A DNA stretch of 64,000 bases, taken from positions 1,054,001 through 1,118,000 of the forward strand of contig JAPFFF010000010.1 of NCBI GenBank assembly GCA_039105265.1, given 5' to 3'. The position numbers were made by a program, and so were the translations under genes. This stretch comes from Tritrichomonas musculus. Its lineage: Eukaryota > Parabasalia > Tritrichomonadida > Tritrichomonadidae. The number at the start of each line of letters is the position of its first letter. Position 1 is the stretch's first letter. This document shows, piece after piece, positions 22,036-30,222 of this stretch. A model generated the notes under the pieces. It ran no database searches. It saw nothing but the letters and a program-made list of their open reading frames with translations, and was not told the origin of the DNA.

Positions 22036-22800
22036 TTAGTTCTCACTTTTTTTATTATTTTTGTCATGAATGTTCAATTTTTTCATTATAAAATTCAAAT
22101 ACAACTTTAAAGTAAACAAATGACGGCGCTGTAAACAATACAATACCAAATCAATGTATTTTCCAATACTCAAAACGTCTATATAATTATCCGAAAGAAA
22201 CTTAGTTGCAACAACATTTCCTCTAATCAAACAAATATGAAAAATAGGAACTTTGAATGCTTTGACATGATAAGTAACATCTATGTCAGGATGATTACAA
22301 AGCAATTTCACTGTCCTCATATCGCACCAAATTTCGCAAGCGAAATAAAGAGGCGAATATTTTTCCAAGGCCAAAGAATTGACGTCAATTTGAGGGAAAT
22401 TATTCAACTGCATTTGGATTCTTCTCAAAAACAGCAGCTTTCAAAAATGCTTCTTTTTCTCGATCAACATAATTAACGTCAATTCCTGGAATTTTCATGA
22501 ATTCTTTTGTGAAAAAGCACGACATATCTTTGAATGTCAACGAGATAATATCAAAAATGAATTATGCCTCAAAAAAGGAAGCAATGTATTTTTGAAGAAT
22601 TGAAAATTGCAGCTTCGAAAAGTGGCAGGTATAACGTTCAAAATCTTTTTCTTCAAGTCATCATAGAAATCAGAAATGTGTCTCTCTTTCAGGAATGAAT
22701 AACTCGAATAATTCAAAATGATGTAATGTGAAATTTTGCGTTTCCAAAAGAAAATCGCAATTATTAATGAATCTACCGAAAATTTCCTATCGTCACACCT
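22036..22800 (-). pseudogene. Ankyrin-repeat (DUF3447-type) pseudogene
   Basis: The 130-codon frame 22428-22036 contains ankyrin-like units: NSLALEKYSPLYFACEIWC, then LLCNHPDIDVTYH and FHICLIRGNVVATKFL. Upstream on the same strand, in another frame, FMKIPGIDVNYVDREKEAFLKAA is one more unit, with a decayed helical DUF3447-like region beyond (to about 22800). A frameshift near 22430-22450 separates the two and further stops lie upstream. Trichomonads carry hundreds of such ankyrin genes; this is a dead copy. Confidence 0.7.
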
Positions 22801-23819
22801 CTATTTTTTTAGAAATTTTTGAAATTCACTTGATATTTGTCTCTCAAAAAATTATATTTTAGCCCATTTATCTTGAATATTGAATAATTAAAAACTTTAA
22901 TTTTTTTAGTCATAGAATTCTCTTTGGATAAAAAAGAATAATTTGTTACCAAATATTTATCGATCCTTATTTGTATGATAAAATCAAAATCATAACATTT
23001 TTTTTTTAGAAAAGAAAGGCTAGTTATTGACAGAAAACCAATTATAAAAATATCTATCTAAAAAAAATATATTTTGAAATTTTAATCACAGTTTTAATAA
23101 TATCAATTAATATAGTAGGTATTTTATCACTTTGATATTAATTAAGCGGTTAAAACTTATTGGTAAATGTAGAGTATAGACAAAATATAGTACAATTCTT
23201 CTTTATAAAATTTATATTGATTATTAGTTTCAAAAGGTTCTTTTCAAGATATTTGAATTTTAATTTAAAAGAAGCCTTTATGCTGCAATTTTATCACTCC
23301 GTTGGTAGTTTTATCTGTAAAGAGGTGTTTTTACATTAAGCGACATATTTTCATTCAAAAAGATCACTTGTCATTAATTGGTCAATTAGTTTATTGTTTT
23401 TATATTGTTTTTTATCTTTATTTTTTTTTAAATATGAGATGAAAAAAATATCTTTTATTGTAAAATTTCAAAATAACTTTTTCATTTGTGAGGGGATAAA
23501 AAATTATTTTTTTCCCACATAAATATTGAATTGGGTGATTACTTTTTTGAATGAAAATAATTTTCATAATATAAAAGGTCATATTTTTGAATCAAAAGGT
23601 TAAATAATAAAATAAGAATTTAATAATAATCCTTAAATATTAACATTTAATTATTTTTTTATTTTATTATTAGAAATAATTTATATATATTTTTTGATTT
23701 TTTTTATATAAAAACATTATCTTGTTTAAGAAATAAATATTAATAATCATCAGGTAAACTTTTCTGATGTTTATTTCAAATATTTCTGAACAATATAAAT
23801 TGCAAGAAACAATCAAAAA
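22801..23819. other. Intergenic, upstream of glycerol kinase
   Basis: A/T-rich spacer with no recognised gene. The sequence just before the ATG is TCAAAAA, a weak initiator match. Confidence 0.65.
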
Positions 23820-25388
23820 ATGGCGGATTCACATTCAGAAGCAAAATTAATTGGAGCAATTGATATTGGAACATCTTCAACCCGATTTACTGTATATTCA
23901 GAGACTGGTGAAACATTAGTTTCTCATCATATTATTGTTCCAAGATTAACACCACAACCAGAATGGATTGAACAAGATCCAAACAAAATAATTGAAAGTG
24001 TTGGTATATGTTTTCATGAAGTTGCTGAAAAACTTAAAGCAATTGGCAAATCCTCACACGATATTAAAGCAATTGGTATTTCCAACCAACGCGAAACCCT
24101 AATAGTCTGGGACAAAGAGACCGGTAAACCCTTATACAATGCCATTATATGGTGTGACAATCGTAATGCCGAACTAGTTCTTAATCTTATTGAAAAATAC
24201 GGCAACAATCATTTTCAGAAGATAAATGGTCTCACACTTTCTACCTATTTTACAGCCACCAAAATATTATGGCTTCGCCAAAATGAGCCCAAAATTGCTG
24301 AAGCCATTGACAATGGCCAATGCATGCTTGGCACAGTTGATTCATTCATTGTTTACAATTTGACAGGTTGCAAGACCTATGCTACAGATGTCTCGAATGC
24401 GTCACGAACCTTTTTAATGAACATTCATACACTTGAATGGGATGATGAACTCTGTAACATCTTCCATGTGCCCAAGAAAGTTCTGCCAGAGATTCGTTCA
24501 TCGTCTGAAATTTACGGTTACGTTTGCGGCAAGTTCAGCGAATTGGAAGGCGTTGCAATCAGCGGAGTTGTTGGTGATCAGCAAGCGTCACTCATTGGCA
24601 CAGGCTGTGTTAATCAAGGCAATGCCAAGATCAACTATGGAACTGGCTGTTTCTTGCTTTATAACACTGGAACAACGCCTCATTTTTCAGAGAAAGGACT
24701 CATCACAACCGTTGCTTATAAACTGGGCAAAGAAGCGCCAACTATCTATGCAATTGAAGGTTCAGTTGCAACTTGTGGCCTCGCTGTTCAATGGCTAAGT
24801 AACATTCTTGATTGCCCTGAAGTTTCTTCTCCTCAAAGCGATTCAAATCAGCCTCAAACATTGCACGAGTTGGCTTCGTCTGTGCCAAATAATGACGGCG
24901 TTTATTTCGTGCCCGCTTTCAGCGGCCTCTTTTGTCCTTACTGGAAGCCGACGGCAAGAGGATGCCTCATTGGTCTCACTGCTCATACGAATAGAGGCCA
25001 CATTGCTCGTGCTGTCCTCGAAGGAATTGCGTTTCAAACAATGGACGTGCTGAATGTCACTGAGATGCCTCTCTCCGAAATTAGAGTCGATGGAGGACTC
25101 TCAAAGTCAAGTTTATTGTTGCAGTTCCAAGCTGACGTTCTTGGAATAAGTGTGAAGAGACCGGCTGACGTGGAAACAACTTCAATGGGAGCTGCAATCG
25201 CTGCTGCTTATGGAATTGGAATGAAGGACACTTTCATCAATCAGAAAGAACGTAACATGACGGTTTTCTCGCCTAAAATGAGCACAAGAGAAAGAAGAAA
25301 GAAAACAAGAATGTGGAAAAAAGCAATCCAAAGATCAATGGACTGGATTGATGCTGACGATTATGAATATGAGACTGAAAATATCTAA
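23820..25388 (+). CDS. glpK: Glycerol kinase
   Basis: 522 aa, normal length for the FGGY family. It phosphorylates glycerol with ATP to sn-glycerol 3-phosphate. Visible motifs are the N-terminal phosphate loop IDIGTSSTRF near 14-24, GISNQRETLIVWD (the Arg-Glu pair contacts glycerol), YNAIIWCDNRN, the catalytic Asp in GVVGDQQASLIG, NYGTGCFLLYNTG, YFVPAFSGLFCPYW and VDGGLSKSSLLLQFQAD near the C-lobe nucleotide site. All active-site residues appear present. The lysine/arginine-rich C-terminal helix ending MDWIDADDYEYETENI is typical of eukaryotic forms. No targeting peptide is evident, so it is probably cytosolic. Its codons are richer in G and C than its neighbours, consistent with high expression. 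It could feed hydrogenosome-linked glycerol metabolism. Confidence 0.95.
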   Translation: MADSHSEAKLIGAIDIGTSSTRFTVYSETGETLVSHHIIVPRLTPQPEWIEQDPNKIIESVGICFHEVAEKLKAIGKSSHDIKAIGISNQRETLIVWDKETGKPLYNAIIWCDNRNAELVLNLIEKYGNNHFQKINGLTLSTYFTATKILWLRQNEPKIAEAIDNGQCMLGTVDSFIVYNLTGCKTYATDVSNASRTFLMNIHTLEWDDELCNIFHVPKKVLPEIRSSSEIYGYVCGKFSELEGVAISGVVGDQQASLIGTGCVNQGNAKINYGTGCFLLYNTGTTPHFSEKGLITTVAYKLGKEAPTIYAIEGSVATCGLAVQWLSNILDCPEVSSPQSDSNQPQTLHELASSVPNNDGVYFVPAFSGLFCPYWKPTARGCLIGLTAHTNRGHIARAVLEGIAFQTMDVLNVTEMPLSEIRVDGGLSKSSLLLQFQADVLGISVKRPADVETTSMGAAIAAAYGIGMKDTFINQKERNMTVFSPKMSTRERRKKTRMWKKAIQRSMDWIDADDYEYETENI

Positions 25389-25860
25389 TAATTTTGCATT
25401 ATTCTATCAAAATAAATAATCAAATATCCAGATCTTTTATTTTTATTTTTTGTATTTTAATTTTGTAACAAATAGAGAACTTTGTATTAAAAGAATGATC
25501 ATATTATTAAAGCAAATTTTCTTTTTCTTCTTCATCAATGACAGCTTCAATTAAAAATTTGATTTTTTTTTTTTTTTTTTTTTGAAACATGAAGAATTTG
25601 CCATTAAAAAATAATTGCACGATTATCCAAGGAAGATATTTATTATCATAAAATGATTAAAAGGGCATTTTACATACTTATTTATCAAATATTTAATTTT
25701 TAAATCAAAATTAAATCTTGAGAAAATCCTAAAAAGAACAACTAAATTGTTAAAATAAAAGGAATTTTACTCGATAATATAATCAAACAGGCTGTTAAAT
25801 AACAATTGAATAAGTTTTAATTGTTATTATTTTCTATTGAAAAATTGTGGGCAGGAATAA
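25389..25860. other. Intergenic
   Basis: A/T-rich spacer with a T run near 25565-25583; nothing recognised. Confidence 0.7.
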
Positions 25861-25866
25861 TCATTT
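25861..25866 (+). promoter_or_regulatory. Initiator of the Rho-like GTPase gene
   Basis: TCATTT with its A 12 nt before the ATG at 25875; matches the trichomonad initiator. Confidence 0.55.
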
Positions 25867-25874
25867 CTATATAA

Positions 25875-26495
25875 ATGAATATGAGAATTTATGTTGCAGG
25901 AGAAGATTCAATAGGACGAAAGGCATTACTTCAGACTTATGTGACAGGAACATGTGACAAAGGAGAATATTCTTCTTATCTTTTGGAGAAATTAGTTAAA
26001 AAAGTAAAAATTGATAACAAAGACATTAATGTGGAAATTGGTATAGATGAAGGTGGAGAAAATATAAGATATAATAGAAAATTTTCTTATATCTTTGCAG
26101 ATGTAATTATATTTTGTTTTTGTCTTGTTAATCCATATTCATATTCACAGATTGAAACCGAGTTCTATGAAGATTTCATTAAATATTGCAAAGACAAGCC
26201 ATACATCTTGGTTGGTTTAAAGAAAGATAAACGCGAAAATTTCAAAACTTCAATAGAAAACAATTATCATGAAAAAGGGAAAATTGATAGAAAAAAAGGA
26301 GAACGATTGAAAGAAAAAATCAAAGCAGAATATTATATTGAATGCTCATCATGGGAGCATGAAAATATCAATGAAGTATTCGAAACTGCAATCAAATTAT
26401 TTTTGAATAAAAATCAAAACAAAAATGAAGATAAAAATAAACTCTCAACTAAACACAAAAAAGCTAATAGTAAAGCCATTTGCAATTTATATTAA
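25875..26495 (+). CDS. Divergent Rho-like small GTPase
   Basis: 206 aa with the Ras-superfamily order. G1 is GEDSIGRKALL (residues about 8-18), aligning with GDGAVGKTSLL. G3 is DEGGEN where DTAGQE is usual, G4 is VGLKKDKR near 114 (usually VGTKxDLR), and G5 is ECSSW near 155. The P-loop lysine is replaced by Arg (GR then K), and G3 lacks the catalytic Gln, so GTP binding or hydrolysis may be altered. The segment resembling EFYEDFIKYCKDKPYILVG matches Rho. The tail is basic and ends ICNLY, i.e. C-N-L-Y in CaaX position, so membrane anchoring is possible. It is probably an atypical or pseudo-GTPase. Confidence 0.75.
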   Translation: MNMRIYVAGEDSIGRKALLQTYVTGTCDKGEYSSYLLEKLVKKVKIDNKDINVEIGIDEGGENIRYNRKFSYIFADVIIFCFCLVNPYSYSQIETEFYEDFIKYCKDKPYILVGLKKDKRENFKTSIENNYHEKGKIDRKKGERLKEKIKAEYYIECSSWEHENINEVFETAIKLFLNKNQNKNEDKNKLSTKHKKANSKAICNLY

Positions 26496-26722
26496 AAATA
26501 ATTTTCTGATTCCTATTTATTGTTATTATTTTTCCCAAAAAACAAAACACAAAAAGTTTTATCAAATTTTCGATTTTATGCCTGCCACTTTTTGATAGAA
26601 GATTCAAAAGTGGCTGAGATAAAAACGAATTCCTTTCAATTAACCTTTTTTGAATAACTTTTTTCTTGTTATTTTTATTCAAAAAGTGGTTTCACTAAAA
26701 GAAATTAAATTTATTGACAATA
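26496..26722. other. Short intergenic before the capsid element
   Basis: A/T-rich host DNA with no gene. It gives a sharp base-composition contrast with the GC-rich element that starts at 26728. Confidence 0.7.
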
Positions 26723-26727
26723 AATTC
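26723..26727 (+). repeat. Target-site duplication, left copy (AATTC)
   Basis: AATTC directly precedes AGTAGTGTAGGGG and is repeated at 31881-31885 directly after the right end. Confidence 0.75.
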
Positions 26728-27217
26728 AGTAGTGTAGGGGAGGCGCGTCTGACTACAAGATACGAATTCGTCGAAAATGGCCCTTAAATGGGTAGTTACG
26801 AGCATGGAAACGCGTTTTTCGAAAGTCCCAAAAAGAGCCCCAAATGGGCCTTAAATGGGCCGTTTCCGTGACGACAAGCACATCGTCAGAACAGCGGTTT
26901 CAGTGACTCCGACGTGACATGTCCATCGTGTATTTCTCGCGTGAATCGCACACTCGGAGGGTCTAGTTACGATGCTCGAAATGGACGACTACTAGATACG
27001 AAATTCGTCGAAAATGGCCCTTAAATGGGTAGTTACGGCACTCGTGAGAGATCCTCGTTTGTGACCATCCCGTGACGATTTTCGTGGTGGTTATGCCCGG
27101 TAAAGAGTCTCGTTAGTGAGTGAAATGGACGACTACTAGATATTGTTTATACCTCATGAGCGATAAATAGCGGGGTGGGTGAGTGTGGGTGATCTCGTGG
27201 ATGGGTGATCTCGTGGG
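26728..27217 (+). repeat. Left 490-bp terminal inverted repeat
   Basis: Matches the reverse complement of 31391-31880 over the full length with no difference that I can see. It contains internal repeats: a block around GTCGAAAATGGCCCTTAAAT occurs twice (near 26765 and 27008), and AATGGACGACTACTAGATA occurs twice (near 26981 and 27125). The inner edge carries GGGTGATCTCGTGG repeats. Confidence 0.95.
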
Positions 27218-27237
27218 TCATAAATTTTTTAACGCCC
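27218..27237 (+). promoter_or_regulatory. T-run leader of the small helical gene
   Basis: A T6 run sits 8 nt before the ATG at 27238 and 17 nt before a second in-frame ATG at 27247. It is the weakest match to the leader motif shared by the element's genes. Confidence 0.4.
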
Positions 27238-27519
27238 ATGAAAGAAATGAACTACGATCAATCAGTCGAAATCGATGACGTAAACGTAGTCAAGTATGCC
27301 GATCTAAAACGATTAGCTCGTATGCTGGACATCCCCAACGATGTCACCAACGAATCATGGGAAACAGTCAAGCGTAGACTTGGTATCACAGGGATTGTCA
27401 CCAAAGAGATATTCGCTCAGAACAAGTCCCGTTTCGTGGATGAGTTAGTCGGTATCATCGTCGATAGAGCCCTTGAACTTGGTTACGACAACCGTTGTTG
27501 TATAGCTGAAGGGTATTGA
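27238..27519 (+). CDS. Small helical protein of the capsid element
   Basis: 93 aa from the ATG at 27238 (or 90 from 27247). Not recognised. It is predicted mostly helical; YADLKRLARMLDIPNDV resembles the first helix of a SAP-type DNA-binding motif, followed by WETVKRRLGITG and a helical C-terminus. It starts just inside the left terminal repeat, and its last 65 bp overlap tail-to-tail with the capsid gene. An upstream GTG would add only residues from the repeat itself. A DNA-binding or terminal-repeat-binding role is a guess. Confidence 0.6.
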   Translation: MKEMNYDQSVEIDDVNVVKYADLKRLARMLDIPNDVTNESWETVKRRLGITGIVTKEIFAQNKSRFVDELVGIIVDRALELGYDNRCCIAEGY

Positions 27520-28462
27520 ACTTGACGGTCCAGTGGTTCTCTTTGGCGTCTTTGATGGAGGATGCTTTGAAGTCAATGCTCGCGTCAGCTACTGCTGTGT
27601 TGAGTGGTTTCTCGGTGACTGCGTGAACGATCTTCGCTGGCATTCCAATCTGTGTGAAGTGGGCTGTGATAGGGAGTATCCATGGTGAACTGTACTCTTT
27701 GGTGGCATCGTAGTTCATGAATTTGAGTACATCAGCAACGGCTTTGGGATCGATTTGACACCAAACGAGGGCATCTAAAGAGGTTCTGATCTCTTCTTCT
27801 ACTTCACCGAGGATTCGGTTAGGATAGAGGCGCCAGGCTTGGAGTGCGAGTTGGTCTGTGAATGGGATGATGAGATCGAGTTTGACGTCAACGGTTGCTC
27901 CACCTTCGAACTTGGCTAATGGGATGTAGACACCGCACTTGCATGGCATGTAGTTCATAACGTTCTCCCAGATGGAGTGTGCATGAGGGTTGGCTGCTTT
28001 AGCGTCACGTGCTTTGATGGAGTTGTATGCGAATGATTCGCGGATGAGTTCGTCTTGGCGATAGGTGTCGATGAGCTTGCCGTTCACCCAGAATCTACAG
28101 TCTTCGATGAATTCAACGGAGTTCTTGAAGCCGACGAAGATGAGGTTCAACCCTTCTGTATCGATCTTAGAGATGGCGTCAGCAGCGATGTTGTTCTGGA
28201 ACTTGACCTTGAATTCGACTGTGGCGTTGATGAATCCCTTCTCGATTTGGCTGATGGTGTGACCTGAGTGAGTGAGCTTCAAGCGAGTTTTGGTACCGAC
28301 TGGCATTGGAGCATCTTTGTTGAGGAACTCTTCGGTAACGAAAGAGAATGTGTTGTCACCTCCGTTCTTTTGGACGAGGTTACGGAGAGTATCGTTGAAG
28401 AAGTCGAGGACATCTCCCTCGTCATTGCCGGAGTTCTTGAATTGAGCGTTCTGGTAGGTCAT
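27455..28462 (-). CDS. Candidate major capsid protein (jelly-roll type)
   Basis: 335 aa from the ATG at 28462, which fits the shared T-run leader; a GTG at 28474 is a less likely start. The chain is beta-rich, with alternating strands (VGTKTRLKLTHSG, INATVEFKVKFQNN, LNLIFVGFKNSVEFIEDCRF) and a mid-protein WVNGKLIDTYRQDELIRESFAYNS. LDLIIPFTDQLALQAW and YPNRILGEVE follow in a second beta-rich half. This pattern (FVGFKNS, then NG, then a repeat of strands) suggests the double jelly-roll capsid fold of Polinton-like viruses and relatives. It would form the shell. It is on the minus strand, head-to-head with the amphipathic protein. The fold is inferred from sequence pattern and is not proven. Confidence 0.6.
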   Translation of the reverse strand: MTYQNAQFKNSGNDEGDVLDFFNDTLRNLVQKNGGDNTFSFVTEEFLNKDAPMPVGTKTRLKLTHSGHTISQIEKGFINATVEFKVKFQNNIAADAISKIDTEGLNLIFVGFKNSVEFIEDCRFWVNGKLIDTYRQDELIRESFAYNSIKARDAKAANPHAHSIWENVMNYMPCKCGVYIPLAKFEGGATVDVKLDLIIPFTDQLALQAWRLYPNRILGEVEEEIRTSLDALVWCQIDPKAVADVLKFMNYDATKEYSSPWILPITAHFTQIGMPAKIVHAVTEKPLNTAVADASIDFKASSIKDAKENHWTVKFNTLQLYNNGCRNQVQGLYRR

Positions 28463-28540
28463 TTGGGTTGTCACTAAAAAATCGGAACTGTCGATGGGGT
28501 TCTAACCTCGTTGAAATCACTTTTTTGTATCACCACAAAC
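28463..28540. promoter_or_regulatory. Divergent promoter between capsid and amphipathic genes
   Basis: Only 78 bp separates the two starts. The capsid side reads a T6 run, then AGTGACAACCCAA, then ATG. The other side reads CTTTTTTGTATCACC then ACAAAC, then ATG. Both T runs end 13-14 nt before the ATG, as at the element's other genes. Confidence 0.6.
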
Positions 28541-28861
28541 ATGGCATTCGGAACCTGGTTCAAAAAACTCGGGAAGAAGATCGTAGATGGGATCAAGAAA
28601 GTAGTTCCCATCGCCAAGAAAGTCGGTAAGGTCGTCAAGAACACGGTAGCACCCATATTGGGAACCATCGGTAACGCAATCGGTGGAAAGGTTGGTAACG
28701 CTATTGGTGTCGCAAGCAAAGTCACTGGAATAGCTGGTGATAAAGCAGTCTCGATATCAGACAAGGTCGACAACTACATCAAAACGAATGGGCGTTCAGC
28801 GATTGATGACTGGATAGCTCATGAACGAAGCCTCGGCAACCGTCTTATCCATCCAAGGTAA
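28541..28861 (+). CDS. Basic amphipathic protein of the capsid element
   Basis: 106 aa from the ATG at 28541, which fits the shared leader (a TTG/ATG further upstream is not preferred). The N-terminal half is Lys/Gly/Val-rich with strong amphipathic helices (FKKLGKKIVDGIKKVV, IAKKVGKVVKNTVAPIL), then a Gly/Ala-rich region (TIGNAIGGKVGNAIGVA), and an ordinary helical end. It resembles the membrane-active minor proteins of adenovirus and Polinton particles in type, not in detectable sequence. A capsid-associated membrane-acting role is inferred. Confidence 0.6.
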   Translation: MAFGTWFKKLGKKIVDGIKKVVPIAKKVGKVVKNTVAPILGTIGNAIGGKVGNAIGVASKVTGIAGDKAVSISDKVDNYIKTNGRSAIDDWIAHERSLGNRLIHPR

Positions 28862-28961
28862 GATGTGATTTCGGGTCCGCGTGATTTCGGGTACACCCAT
28901 TTCGGAGGTGATTGAATGAGTTCGTTAATGATTGATCTGTTTCGGAATCGATCGATAAGGT

Positions 28962-28987
28962 TTACCTATTTTTGTGTTGACTCAAAC
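28962..28987 (+). promoter_or_regulatory. T-run leader of the coiled-coil gene
   Basis: CCTATTTTTGTGTTGACTC followed by AAAC and the ATG at 28988. The T run ends 14 nt before the ATG. It selects this start over upstream in-frame ATGs at 28916 and nearby. Confidence 0.6.
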
Positions 28988-29335
28988 ATGGACGTCAAAG
29001 TAATTGAGCCCATCACGCACTACCTCAAAGAGTTCGACACCCCTAACGACTTCGACTCATGGTACAAATCCCATCAAGAAGAGATGGACAAGCTAACCAC
29101 CCACAAGCTCAACAAGATGTACCACATCAACGGATATCGTGTCACGAGAATCAAAGGTGTGCTATCACTCAAGAAAGCCCCGAAAGCGACGAAACCCAAA
29201 GAAGATGACTCGGAGACGGAACAGAGATTCATGGCTATCGAGAACGAGATATCCGAGATGAGTGACGACATCAAAAACATCAAGTTGGCGTTGCAGTCGA
29301 TACAAGACTACTTCAATCAACTCATACCTGAATGA
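28988..29335 (+). CDS. Coiled-coil protein of the capsid element
   Basis: 115 aa from the ATG chosen by the shared leader. The N-terminal half has FDSWYKSHQEEMDKLTT and YHINGYRVTRIKGVLSL, a small beta hairpin. A Lys/Pro linker leads to a C-terminal coiled coil (EQRFMAIENEISEMSDD, IKNIKLALQSIQDYF, about 80-112). Not recognised as a known family. The last 14 bp overlap the end of the ATPase gene on the other strand. It could be a trimeric spike, fibre or scaffold; this is inference. Confidence 0.6.
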   Translation: MDVKVIEPITHYLKEFDTPNDFDSWYKSHQEEMDKLTTHKLNKMYHINGYRVTRIKGVLSLKKAPKATKPKEDDSETEQRFMAIENEISEMSDDIKNIKLALQSIQDYFNQLIPE

Positions 29336-30173
29336 ACGTCTCGCCACCGTCAACGACCTGAATGACCATATATGGATGGGAGTCGGGATAGTTGGTCTTC
29401 AACGACATGATCTGCTCATATTTTTCGTAGAAGTCGTCGAAACAGAGATTCGATGCGGACTGACTATAGATGTACCTCAGTTGTTGTTTGTTGAAACAGG
29501 GGAATATCATCAACGTGGTGATCTCGTTCTTGATGTGCGGCTTCAGGCCCTTCCATCCCTGAATCAATAGAAAGAAGGTCATGTTGGTGTGTCGACAACG
29601 ACGGAGTAACTGAGAGAAGTACGATGTCTCATTCGTGAAGAGTTTGCTGTTACTGATGTCATCAAAGAGGACGAGTGTATGGAGGTACTTCCGATGGAAG
29701 TCATCGATGTGGAGGGTATCGAAGAGGTCATGGATCTCTTTTGGGGTGATGTTGAGTTGGGGGTCGTCTAGTTTGTCTTCGAGATGGTTGTTCGTGATGG
29801 CATAGTACTCGTTCTTGGCTTTAATGAGCTTCTCTATGGTTGCTTCCGCTGATGATTCACTGATGGTGATGATCGGTAAACGAGGTTCTATCAGTGATTT
29901 CAAGGCGAGGAAGGATCGATCACTTTCATTCCCATCTTTGGTTACGTAGACGAGTAGATGATGAGTATCCATTAATGCAATCTTGATGATCTCTTCCAAC
30001 GCGATGACTGTCTTCCCCTGACCTTGCTTACCGACAATGACGTTAACGGAGTTGTATCTAACGTTGATCTCTGGATGAACCTTGTCTATGAAGGCTCCAC
30101 TCATGTCGTTCTTCTTAGTGGACAGTACCTCATGGACCTTGTCTTTAACGATGTCTGACAGAGATGTACTCAT
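29322..30173 (-). CDS. A32-type DNA-packaging ATPase
   Basis: 283 aa from the ATG at 30173, chosen because the shared leader lies just upstream and because the longer frame would overlap the neighbouring gene. Walker A is GKQGQGKT near residues 47-54 and Walker B is LVLFDDIS near 170, followed by SQLLRRCRHTNMTFFLLIQ, a sensor-type strand. This is the FtsK/HerA-like A32 packaging ATPase of Polintons, virophages and giant viruses, which pumps genome into capsids. Both catalytic motifs are intact. Its presence with a jelly-roll-like protein is the main reason to call this a virus-like element. Confidence 0.82.
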   Translation of the reverse strand: MSTSLSDIVKDKVHEVLSTKKNDMSGAFIDKVHPEINVRYNSVNVIVGKQGQGKTVIALEEIIKIALMDTHHLLVYVTKDGNESDRSFLALKSLIEPRLPIITISESSAEATIEKLIKAKNEYYAITNNHLEDKLDDPQLNITPKEIHDLFDTLHIDDFHRKYLHTLVLFDDISNSKLFTNETSYFSQLLRRCRHTNMTFFLLIQGWKGLKPHIKNEITTLMIFPCFNKQQLRYIYSQSASNLCFDDFYEKYEQIMSLKTNYPDSHPYMVIQVVDGGETFIQV

Positions 30174-30222
30174 GGTTTCTGTGCCATAAAAATAGGTATC
30201 GTCTAGTGGGTGGTTCATCAGC
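30174..30222 (-). promoter_or_regulatory. T-run leader of the ATPase gene
   Basis: On the minus strand CCTATTTTTATGGCACAG then AAACC precedes the ATG at 30173; the T run ends 14 nt before it. It lies in the 49-bp gap after the upstream gene. Confidence 0.6.

Noticed and set aside
23820-25388. Recent bacterial transfer of the glycerol kinase gene because of its higher GC
   Set aside because: The C-terminal form and codon shift are explained by high expression in a eukaryote; nothing in the flanks marks a transfer.
28055-28477. Plus-strand frames opposite the capsid gene
   Set aside because: They lie wholly inside the antisense of a long, compositionally coherent frame and lack the shared leader motif.
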